From Amphibalanus amphitrite (Eukaryota; Arthropoda; Thecostraca; Balanomorpha; Balanidae): a stretch of DNA of 64,000 bases. The DNA lies in the NCBI RefSeq assembly GCF_019059575.1, contig NW_024882211.1, positions 124,001-188,000 of the forward strand, written 5' to 3'. The notes under the pieces are model-generated. The model ran no database searches and had not been told where the DNA came from. It saw only the letters and a program-made list of their open reading frames with translations. The position numbers and the translations under genes were made by a program. How positions within the stretch are numbered: position 1 is the stretch's first letter; each line of letters starts with the position of its first letter. Positions 56,224 through 64,000 of this stretch are shown in pieces.

Positions 56224-56580
56224 CCCTCGCCCTGGCAGGGGGGGGGGGGGGTGTCGATGCGACCCCCCTAAGGTTTAAATTTGGCACAGCCTATGAAGCA
56301 ACCCTTTTACATGTGACCTAAAAATTTCAGGTCCGGTGGACCTTGGGTCAGGTCACCAGGTCAGAAACACCGGTATAAGGCCATGGTTAAAGTTCAATTT
56401 TCTTTTTGCACCTCTCCAACTCACAGTTTTTGACTGATTTCCTTCAAACTTTCAGGATGTGCTAAGTTCACCGAGTTGTATAACATATAGTTCGGGTTTT
56501 TCGATGTCACTGACCTGAGGTCAGTTAGATGTCATTACGTCATAATAGCCGTTTTCACGACGGCCATCTGGTACACATTT
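56224..56580. mobile_element. Left end of a TTAA-type element
   Basis: TGAA|CCCTCGCCCTGGCAGGGG with G14 and CGACCCCCC hairpin, then AGGTCACCAGGTCA at about 56350-56365. The right part may continue after the mariner relic (57830-58020, several GGTCAAnTGAGGTCA). Confidence 0.5.
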
Positions 56581-56610
56581 GGTGCACATCTGGTACAGAT
56601 CAGGTACATA

Positions 56611-57620
56611 CAGGGTGATCCAAAAAAATTGGAACCCCTAACTTAAAATGTCCGTAAGTCCGAAAGTTTTCACATTATTGACAAATTGCAAACACCATTA
56701 GAAAGAGCGTTCAATTCTCGATAAAACCAAGTTGATTGAACTTAACTATTACTATAAATATTGCCCTAGTTAAATACCTATAAAATTTGTGTCACGAAAC
56801 TCACTGAAACGGTTTTGAATATTATGCGCAAAACAGTGATTTGCGGTTTGCTGTTCTGACCATGTCGCATGTTGGAGGTTCATGAATAAAAATAGCTCAT
56901 TCACGTGCTATTGTAAGGAATTTAAATTTCAACAGGAGCAAAAAAAAAATAATTCGGTGCTCCGTGCCACACGGCCCACTCAGTGGTCGAGTTTCTGGAA
57001 CAGGCCTGCTCGGCCTTCATCGAGCCAGATGCCTGGCCACCGAAGACCTCAACCCTTTGGACTTCTTCGTGTGGAGCGAACTGAAGCGAATTATGTATAG
57101 AGGTCAGAGGATCAGCACCATAGAGGAGCTGAAGGAAAGGCTGACGGCCTGCTGGGATCAGTTGTCCCAGAGACTGCTGGCCTGCGCCGTCGGAGCTGTC
57201 CCGAAGCGACTGCAGGCCTGCGTCAGCGTGACGGCCAACGGAGCTCGGTTTGAGCACATGCTGTGATGAACAGCGGAAGCTAGGACGCGTGTACCTGTTC
57301 TATTGTGTGCTTCTGTGTAAACTTTTATGTAATAAAATTGAAATTAAATGTGGTGTTATTCGCAAAAAACAACAGATGGAGTGCTAACGGACTTCAGTGC
57401 ATTGTTAACAATTGGCGATTTCGTTTCACTCAGTTTTCTGACGCTCATTCCAAAAGCTAATAGTGTGTCAATGCTTTACAACATACATGCACTAACTTGA
57501 TGTGATTTTATAGAGGATTTATTGCTCTTTCTAATGGTGTTTGCAATTTGTCAATAAAGTGAATACTTTCGGACTTAGAGACATTTTAAGTTAGGGGTTC
57601 CAATTTTTTTGGATCACCCT
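56611..57620 (+). mobile_element. Internally deleted mariner-type element
   Basis: Ends CAGGGTGATCCAAAAAAATT, inverted at 57600-57620 (outermost base differs), with arms of about 110 bases including TTTGCAATTTGTCAATAA. TA precedes the left end but is not kept at the right. Confidence 0.8.
56964..57266 (+). pseudogene. Mariner transposase C-terminal remnant
   Basis: An open frame of about 100 codons retains the segment around the third catalytic Asp (DLNPLDFFVW, then SELKR) and the C-terminal helices, ending in EHML before a stop. The N-terminal DNA-binding part and first two catalytic acids are missing, so it cannot be active. The usual spacing cannot be judged because of the deletion. Confidence 0.7.
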
Positions 57621-58052
57621 CTGGTCAAATCAGGTTCAGTGTGTCTCTTAGCAGCTATCAGCTAGGGTTGCACTAATTGCTTATATGCCTGCTTTGTCAT
57701 ATTATCAGAGAGCATCATCGATTAAAACACTGAAATAAATTCATAAAATGAAGATATTTGCTTTAAAAGAAATTAGGTGCAGATTTGGTCAAATCAGGTG
57801 CATTCGCCGGATAGCCCGTCGTGAAAACGGCTAATGGCAAGCCTATGGGAAAATACTAAATTCGGAAAATACTGGAGATATCCGCTTTGTTCTATCACCT
57901 TTGTGCTTTGACACCACAGTACGTAACAGTAGGTCACTTGGTGCTTCTTTGTTTGGTGTACCTACTTATCCATGGGTCAGGTCAAATGAGGTCAACTGAG
58001 GTCAAATGACGTTTTTGCCAATAACTTGACACATAATGACGCTATAGCTTAA

Positions 58053-58992
58053 CCCTCGCCCATGTAGGGGGGGGGGTTGGTGCAACCCCCCCCCCCTGAG
58101 GTTTTTCGGAAATAGTGCAAAAACGGCGGCGCGCAGCGCCGCCAAATTTTGGGTACCTTATGGGGCAAACCTTGCGCATCTTTTGATAAAAAAAAATTTG
58201 ACCGGGTCATGTCAGGTCACGGAGTTATGACGTCACAAAGGGAACAGCCTCCGGCCGGATTTTCACAAACTGAGTGCCAACGCCCGAGGTTTCCTGCCGG
58301 TGGTACGGACATCGGTTGATGGATCGTGATGAAACTTCCCATGCATGTTGGGGCAAGTATTGGCTATCATATGGTATAAGAAACTTGACCGGGTCAGGTC
58401 AGGTCACGGAGCTATGACGTCACAAGAGGAACAGCGTCCGGTACTATTTTTGAAAAGCGCCCGAACCACTATTTTGCTAATTCTTGTCACCTCAATGGGA
58501 ATATGCAGCAATATTAGCTTCTATAGGGAGCAAATGGACCTTACAAATCCAAAAATACAATCAGATTTCAAAAATTTAAATTTTGATTTTTCGAATTTCT
58601 GCCGCCGACTGTGACCTTGCCGACTTCCGGCGCTCCCAACGCGCCATTTTTAGAGCTAGGGAAACGAAATACATACCAAACGATAGAGAATTGATCAAGG
58701 AACACGATAGTGAAGGTTTCAAGTCGATATCTCCCACCGTTCTGCCGCAATCGCCGCTGAAAGTTGAAACAAGTCTATTTTTCCGAAAATTTGACCTTTG
58801 ACCGGTCAAAAGTAGGTCAAATGTTGACCTAGGACCAAAAAATATACCACCAATCGCGAGATCTCGGCGAGAACAATCCGTTGGTCTTTTCCGCTAAGCT
58901 TTACGACGCTCCGTTTTCAAACGCCAAGGGGGGGGGTCGCACCCCCCCCCCTGCATGGGCGAAGGTGGCAGATCGCCGTTTACGGGCGAGGG
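58053..58992. mobile_element. TTAA-type AGGTCA-rich element, 940 bp, complete
   Basis: TTAA at 58049-58052 and 58993-58996. Ends CCCTCGCCCATGTAGGGG and, inverted, CCCTCGCCCGTAAACGG. Hairpins at 58067-58094 and 58927-58952. GGTTTTTCGGAAATAGTGC and GACCGGGTCAnGTCAGGTCACGG occur twice (58200-58225, 58388-58410), indicating an internal duplication. Confidence 0.8.
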
Positions 58993-59149
58993 TTAAAAAA
59001 TGGTGTCGTGTTCCTGGTGATCAGCCGAATCGAATTGATATGCGATATAATGCAATTTGGTTAATTTGAACTCAATTAATTAATTAAAGTTTACTTAATA
59101 ATTAAGAAAAACTTTAAGTACACTTAAGTACACTTAAGTCAATGTGTCA

Positions 59150-59256
59150 GTATTGATCAATACATTACCAATACAATACCAATCATTCAGATGACAATCA
59201 TTGTATTGATTGGTACAATACCAATCAATACAATAGTATTGATCAATACAATGCCC
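59150..59256. repeat. Palindromic CAATACAATACCAAT cluster
   Basis: TATTGATCAATAC occurs at both edges, with ACCAATACAATACCAATCAT and its complement between them. A foldback structure of unknown origin. Confidence 0.6.
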
Positions 59257-59290
59257 AACCTAATCTAACCTAACCTAACCTAACTTAACC
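59257..59290. repeat. Short interstitial telomere-type repeat (CCTAA)n
   Basis: About six imperfect CCTAA/TTAGG units (CTAACCTAACCTAACC). Such units form telomeres in most arthropods. Confidence 0.6.
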
Positions 59291-59492
59291 CGCAAGACCA
59301 TATTGACGAAAATCGGCGCTTGAGCTGAAATGTGTTTTGTAAAAATTTGAAGCCAATTGGACGAATATTGAAGAAACTATTGCCGAAAAACAGGGCCTCA
59401 TAGGGTCTGAAATCCATAGTGGAAGGAAGGTTGTGAGAGGCTAGAACCCCTGAAACACCCACTGTGCACGGTGTCACCACTGTGTCACCACA

Positions 59493-59606
59493 GTGTCTGT
59501 GTCACCCCGTGTCCATTTTACCACTGTGTCTGACCGCAGATGTGAACGAGTGTCTGTGTCACCCCGTGTCCATTTTACCACTGTGTCTGACCGCAGATGT
59601 GAACGA
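59493..59606. repeat. 57-bp tandem duplication of the exon 8 acceptor
   Basis: 59493-59549 and 59550-59606 are identical. Each contains TGACCGCAG and the first ten bases of exon 8 (ATGTGAACGA...). Both copies can act as a 3' splice site, and the spacing of 57 keeps the frame. Confidence 0.92.
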
Positions 59607-59737
59607 GTGCCAGCTGGACATCCACAGCTGCGTGGACAACCAGCGGTGCGACAACACCATCGGCTCCTTCTCGTGTATCCGCACGGCCGGCTGTGGCACC
59701 GGCTACACGCTCAACTCGCAGCTGGGCATCTGCGAGG
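59597..59737 (+). CDS. cbEGF exon 8 of the fibulin-like gene
   Basis: Follows CTGACCGCAG. 47 codons, phase 1 at both ends. DVNEC, CDNTIGSFSC, C4-C5 loop IRTAGC, C6 in GICEG. Six cysteines, donor GAGG|GTGCGT. Using the upstream duplicate acceptor (exon start 59540) would add 19 in-frame residues including three cysteines. The downstream choice is preferred because it gives a normal domain. Confidence 0.85.
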
Positions 59738-59755
59738 GTGCGTCCCGCCGGCACT

Positions 59756-60200
59756 CTCAGACGACGACCAGGCAGTCCGTCAGACGGTCCGTCAGACAGT
59801 TTGTCAGACGGTCCGTCAGACAGTTTGTCAGACGGTCCGTCAGACAGCTTGTCAGACGGTCCGTCAGACAGTCCGTCAGACGGTCCGTCAGACAGTCTGT
59901 CAGTCGGTCCGTCAGACAGTCTGTCAGACAGTCTGTCAGTCGGTCCGTCAAATAGTCCAAGAGACAGTCCGTCCGACAGTTCGTCAGACAGTCCGTCAGA
60001 CTACCAGACTGTCATGAGAGTGAGACAATCTGCCAGACAGTCCGTCAGACAGTTCGTAAGCGTGAGACAGTCCATCAGACATTCCGTGAGAGTGAGACAG
60101 TCGGTCAGACAGTCCAGGAAGGTGGACAGCCCGCGGACAGTCCATGGGACAGTCCGCTGAGACAGCCCGTGAGCCATCCCACGGGACAGTCGGTCAGACA
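59756..60200. repeat. 12-bp CAGACnGTCCGT minisatellite after exon 8
   Basis: About 30 copies starting 19 bases downstream of the exon 8 donor and degrading toward the right. Several frames are open over it, which is a repeat effect. Confidence 0.9.
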
Positions 60201-60302
60201 GTGCCAGAGATATTCTCTTATTCTCCGTCGAGCCAAATTATTGCAATGCTCCTCTGATGTGTAACAAAGCAGGCTGTCCTCCGGACAGCGCGTTCTAGCA
60301 TA

Positions 60303-61662
60303 CAGGGTGGAAAGTAATTACGCGAACATACTTTTTCGTCTTCTAGTAATGAAAAAACGGCGGTGACATAAACAATACCTATATGTTTTACTTTATCCTT
60401 ATCTAGTTGCGATGCATTGACATAGGCGTTCCGGCATGATTTACATCAGCATGTGAAGATCTGTTGGCCAAAGCTCAGCCCACACCTTATGGAGCTGGCC
60501 AGTGAGGTAATCGGTATTGGTGGCTCCTTGCAGCTTTTAGACGGTCTCCTGAGGAGTCATCTGGAGATTTTTAATCGAATTGAGGCCCAGGCGTTTCCCA
60601 GATCAGCTTTTGTATGTCCTGAAGAAAAACAGGTTCTCACAGCACCAGTATTGCGTTTTGTTGGCCATGAAAGAAAGGATTTCACCAATCACGAAGAGCA
60701 GTTTCTTTGCGTCGGGCACAAAAGTGCGCTCAATCATTTTGCCCCTTTCGTTGCACGGTGGATTAGACAGAGACACTTGTCTTGGAGGATGTTCTACCGG
60801 TTGTATACTTTATTTTTAGTGACCTTTTTTAGCGCTACACGCAATTCTGACACCACCCGGGGGCTCGTGACCCACTGATGTGTTCCTTTGCCGGATGTTT
60901 GAAGGTTGGGACGGACGGGACATAGGACGCAACAGCAGCCCTCAGAGCAGTTGTTCTGCAGGTTTGACGGAGGAAACAGTTTCACAGATGTCTCACCCAA
61001 CCACAAATCCAGCCGCCTGTACTCCTCTGTCCATCTTTGATTGTCTTTGAAAAGCTTCAATTAACAATTCTGGTGTTAATTCGTGAATTTTGGTCATCCC
61101 GAGGGTTTTGTATGACTTAATTTTCGAATTTTTGCGTATTAATATGCGAATCGTGATATCCTAGATCGGGTACTCGGCCAGAGTAAGCTATTTTGCCAGT
61201 TTTCGGGTCGACTGGCGTCGTTTTGTCGCCGACATGGTGACCACCCGTCCGGCGACAGAATTCGCCGAGGGGTTGCTGCCGCGGACGGCTTTGCTTTTTA
61301 AGTCCTCTCAAGTGTTATTATGTTTAAAAAAAACGTATAATTGTGCAATGCTGGTGCTGAGACCGTTACGAATCCCTTCTCCACCAGTCCGGCGAAAATA
61401 ATCACAAACGCTTTCCCTGGCAGCTCCAAATTGAGCTCTTTGCCCATTTCGGTCTTGTGCAGCGTATGGTGTCTGCACCATTTTAAGTCGAGAGGTGTAT
61501 AAGACCTTCCAGGTCATTGTTCAAAGTTAGGTCACTTTTGGTAGATGAGGCGACAACAAACACGACCAATTATGTTCCGTGACAGCCCGTACTCATAAAA
61601 ATGCTCCACTGACGGTCAAAATTGTAAGAAAATACATGTTCGCGTAATTACTTTCCACCCTG
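60303..61662 (-). mobile_element. Decayed Tc1/mariner-type element, 1360 bp
   Basis: TA duplication on both sides and perfect inverted ends CAGGGTGGAAAGTAATTACG, extending through CGAACAT. The length is right for a full mariner. The interior shows only broken frames on both strands. The - strand order of fragments (such as 61308-61517, 61117-61311, 60794-61060) would fit a transposase with many frameshifts, but I cannot confirm catalytic residues. Confidence 0.75.
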
Positions 61663-61675
61663 TATATGTAGTCAA

Positions 61676-61965
61676 GTGCCTGTGCCGGCCTGTGCTGCCG
61701 CTGCCGCCGGCCGGCCGGCTCTGCTCGTCCCCCTGTGCCGGCCTGTGCGGCAGCTGCTGCAGCCGGCCGGCTCTGCCCGTCCCCCGGTGCCGGCCTGTGC
61801 TGCCGCTGCCGCCGGCCGGCCGGCCGGCTCTGCCCGTCCCCCGGTGCCGGCCTGTGCTGCCGCTGCAGCTGGCTGGCCGGCTCTGCCCGTCCCCCGGTGC
61901 CGGCCTGTGCTGCCGCTGCTGCAGCCGGCCGGCTCTGCCCGTCCCCCGGTGCCGGCTGAGGTGTG
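61676..61965. repeat. GC-rich ~55-63-bp minisatellite before exon 9
   Basis: About five copies of a unit containing CCGGCTCTGCCCGTCCCCCG and GGTGCCGGCCTGTGCTGCCG, ending 37 bases before the acceptor of exon 9. Open frames on both strands are repeat products. Confidence 0.9.
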
Positions 61966-62002
61966 TGACGGCCGCCGCGACGTTGCCCGTTCCCGCTCGC
62001 AG

Positions 62003-62197
62003 ACGATGACGAGTGCGAGCTGGGACGAGACAACTGCGCTAGCCTCGGGCCTCAGTGGACCTGCAACAATATCGAGGGCTCCTTCCGGTGCGTCAAGAAG
62101 CGCTGCGGCTACGGCGAGCGGCTGACTGCTGACGGGAGCTGTGCTCCCATCGACTGTCCACCGGGCTACAGGCCCGACCAGCGCGGCAAGTGCAAAG
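62003..62197 (+). CDS. cbEGF exon 9 of the fibulin-like gene, with an extra Cys pair
   Basis: Follows CCGCTCGCAG. 65 codons, phase 1 at both ends. The Ca2+ motif is DDDEC rather than D-I/V-D/N-E-C, then CNNIEGSFRC, and C6 in GSC. It continues through APIDCPPGYRPDQRGKCKG, which adds two cysteines in a CPPGYrpdqrgkC pattern, so the exon is longer than the others. Similar extended cysteine spacing is found in fibulin EGF domains. Donor AAAG|GTAACT leads to an exon outside the window. Confidence 0.85.
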
Positions 62198-62204
62198 GTA
62201 ACTC

Positions 62205-62345
62205 AGCCACAGACAAGTCAGTCGGTCACAGAGGCCAGTCGGTCATAGAGGTCAGTCACAGAGGTCAAACAGTCAGTCACAGAGGTCAGTCAGTCACAGA
62301 GGTCAGCCACAGAGGTCAGTCAGTCACAGAGACCAGTGAGTTAAG
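62205..62345. repeat. ~17-20-bp GTCAGTCACAGAGGTCA repeat after exon 9
   Basis: Seven or eight copies of GTCAGTCACAGAG, several ending in AGGTCA, starting a few bases after the exon 9 donor. Confidence 0.85.
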
Positions 62346-62584
62346 GAGAATATCTATGTAGATGCCTAACATATTGTACACTGGTGGATCCTCACTTGCG
62401 TTTGAGGGGGGGGGGGCAACTCATGCAGGAGCCAAACCTAGGGTACACTCGGAGGCAGATTGACGTTCTACTACTCTTTATCCACTGGGTTCCTATGGCT
62501 CAGCATTGGCAGCAGCCGCCTGGTACCGGTAGACTGTGCCGCTTCACTTACTTGTCAAGCGGCACAGCCTACCCACCAGACATG

Positions 62585-62812
62585 TGCATGGATCCGAGAG
62601 GCGGATCTTTGATCTGAGTGGATCTCTCGACAAAACAGGGGGGTCGGATCTATGATCTCAGTGGATCTCTCGACAAAATTTATGGGCTGGATCAATGATC
62701 TATGGGGATCTCTCGACAAAATTTTAGGGTTGGATCTATGATCTTTGTGGATCTCTGGATCTATGATCTGTGTGGATCTCTCGATCTATGATCTGTGTGG
62801 ATCTCACGACAA
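62585..62812. repeat. GGATCTATGATCT...GTGGATCTCTCGACAAAA tandem repeat
   Basis: Five imperfect units of about 30-60 bp, directly bordering the truncated mariner. Confidence 0.8.
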
Positions 62813-63715
62813 GATGTAGCGACTGGTACCATTCGGCCACATCACCGTCTGCAGCATCTCCAGGTACGAGGCACCGGTGACAGATCCCTCGACCCAGTAG
62901 ACGGGGAGACATCTTCCGTCCACGATGCCCACCCACGCCATGAGCTTCTCTGTGCGCTTTCTTGCACTGGATCAGCTTCTGTGGATTCATTGGCGACCAG
63001 ACGACTGCATTTTTCCTGTTGGGTGCTTGCTGGAGCACAAACCATTTCTCAACGCTACAGATTACCCGTTCAAATTAGTCTTCCGCTTGGTTGAGCCAGA
63101 TGGTGCATGCTTTCATCCTCGACAACTTGCTGTCAGCGGAGAGGACAGTCGTTAGGATTGGGCGGTGCGGTTTCCAATTAAGTGTCTTGCGGAGGATTGT
63201 CCACACCTTTCCGAAAGACATTATCAGGTCTTCTGCAGCCTTTCGAGCGTGGGCATTAGGTTGATCTTTGAAAAATTGCCGGACTCGCTCCTCCTCTTCA
63301 GCGATACCCGCCGTCCTACCACGCGGGGTGAGGGGACGGGTAGCAACGGACCGTTTCAAAGCGTCGAACCAGCCGCTGGAACGTTTTGAAATGGGCAACA
63401 TCTCTGGGGTTATTCGGGCAGTAGTTCAGCCGAAACGCCCGGCGAACATCGCTCAGATTCCTCAGCTCTTCCAACTTCAAAATCACCCAGCTGGCTTGAT
63501 CGTGACAAAATGGTGAATTTTGACGAGAGTGCCGAATTGGACTTGAGAAACAAGTGGGCATATCTATTATACTATCATGGGCAGTGTTGTAATTAGAACA
63601 TAAATCAAAATGTCCAAGTATTTTTTTCATGAAACACTACTCGTTTTTTGCGCACGTGCCTTAAAATAAACACGAGACATTGAAAACTGATGTCATTCTT
63701 TGTTGATCACCCTGT
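62813..63715 (-). pseudogene. 3'-truncated mariner element with transposase N-terminal half
   Basis: The right border CAGGGTGATCAACAAAG (read on the - strand, next to TA at 63716) is a mariner 5' end. The - strand then carries fragments of a transposase. First comes an N-terminal helix-turn-helix region (63316-63630 and 63075-63401, with a frame break between). Next is a stretch around 63040-63065 where the first catalytic Asp would be expected (ICSVEKWF; mariners usually have SDEKWF), and then a KNAVVWSP/GVGG-like region to about 62820. The third catalytic acid and the 3' TIR are missing. Frame breaks, truncation and the Asp-to-Val change make it inactive. Confidence 0.7.
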
Positions 63716-64000
63716 AGGACTCGCGTGGAGACCTCTTATGCTATAGTGGACTGAAAGGACCCAAAGGAGCCCATCTAGGGCTCCCGGAGATAGACGTGGG
63801 CCCTCAGGAGCCCGCCAGAGCCCCCAATGAGGGATAAGTGAGGGATACCAAGTGCCTGCAATTGCATAAGCCACAACGCCTTTAGAGATCAATATATTAT
63901 GCATATTCATATTTCAGCAACTGACGTGGGATCAAATGCCGATGTGGTGCACTCAAAAGGTGGAATGGCCCTTAAAGGCCCGTAAGGACCATTTTTAAGA
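63716..64000. other. Intron tail with GGAGCCC-type words, no gene
   Basis: Repeated GGAGCCC/GGGCTCC/CCCTCAGGAGCCC phrases at 63755-63825 suggest an old short repeat. Nothing else seen. Confidence 0.4.

Larger units (their letters stand above)
36949..59461. mobile_element. Candidate 22.5-kb composite insertion with terminal inverted repeats
   Basis: The left end ACTGTAGGCGTTTGGGCCGG continues to TCTAGCCTCTCAC (36969-36981). The right end has the exact inverted TCTAGCCTCTCAC (59433-59445 read in reverse) and a similar outer sequence. The two ends abut the two halves of an 11-bp tandem array. Inside are many independent nested elements. Whether this is one giant transposon or a small one swollen by nesting cannot be decided here. 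No clean target duplication seen. Confidence 0.4.

Noticed and set aside
59540-59596. Upstream acceptor as the main start of exon 8
   Set aside because: It would add a cysteine-rich 19-residue insert between EGF domains. The downstream copy gives a normal domain, so the upstream site is kept only as a possible alternative.
61593-62125. Ala/Pro/Arg-rich open frames of about 146-149 codons
   Set aside because: They arise from the GC-rich ~60-bp repeat before exon 9 and disagree with the exon 9 frame or strand.

Overview
The window is repeat-rich eukaryotic (invertebrate animal) DNA. It has GC-rich exons with consensus GT/AG splice sites, very long introns, a BEL/Pao LTR retrotransposon, an RNase H-bearing LINE, hAT, Harbinger-like and mariner relics, and a short interstitial run of the arthropod telomere repeat (CCTAA/TTAGG). 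An arthropod, possibly a crustacean, fits best. That assignment is inference, because no rRNA or species-specific marker is present.

The only host gene I can support lies on the + strand and runs off both ends of the window. Nine exons (1114-1254, 13770-13887, 25592-25746, 29169-29318, 31889-32041, 32678-32983, 35036-35164, 59597-59737, 62003-62197) encode ten consecutive six-cysteine calcium-binding EGF domains. Together they are 1488 nt, exactly 496 codons. All junctions are phase 1 except the second/third exon junction, which is phase 2 on both sides and splits one EGF domain before its last cysteine. The protein looks like a fibulin-type secreted matrix glycoprotein. The signal peptide, N-terminal domains and fibulin C-terminal module are not in the window.

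Introns hold almost everything else. (1) Minisatellites and microsatellites begin or end at, or within a few dozen bases of, the splice sites of almost every exon. The most striking is a 61-bp array after the second exon, made from the exon's own 3' end plus its 5' splice site. (2) A large family of non-autonomous elements duplicates TTAA, or its variants ATAA and TTAG. They start CCC(T/G)CGCC, carry a poly-G/poly-C hairpin at each end and are packed with AGGTCA/TGACCT hexamers, including perfect DR1 pairs. (3) Other transposons have visible target duplications: a 6.8-kb TIR element (13921-20749) containing a LINE (16514-19580), a 2.8-kb foldback element (26252-29017), a 3.1-kb hAT-type element (37933-41018), a palindrome-rich TIR element (42703-44140), and an intact-looking BEL/Pao element (46864-53350) that sits in a tRNA-derived SINE, itself inside a TTAA-type element. 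Mariner relics lie at 56611-57620, 60303-61662 and 62813-63715. (4) A 3' LTR with a 420-codon repeat-rich reading frame on the - strand (5146-6710) is the 3' part of another LTR retrotransposon.

Region by region: 1-13 kb is intron with minisatellites, MITEs and TTAA-type elements. 13.8-21.5 kb is one exon, its derived array and the 6.8-kb transposon. 21.5-29 kb is MITEs, a TTAA-type element, one exon and a foldback element. 29-35.2 kb is the exon-dense part, separated mainly by tandem repeats. 35.2-59.6 kb is one 24-kb intron built of nested transposons. 59.6-64 kb has the last two exons, two mariners and tandem repeats.
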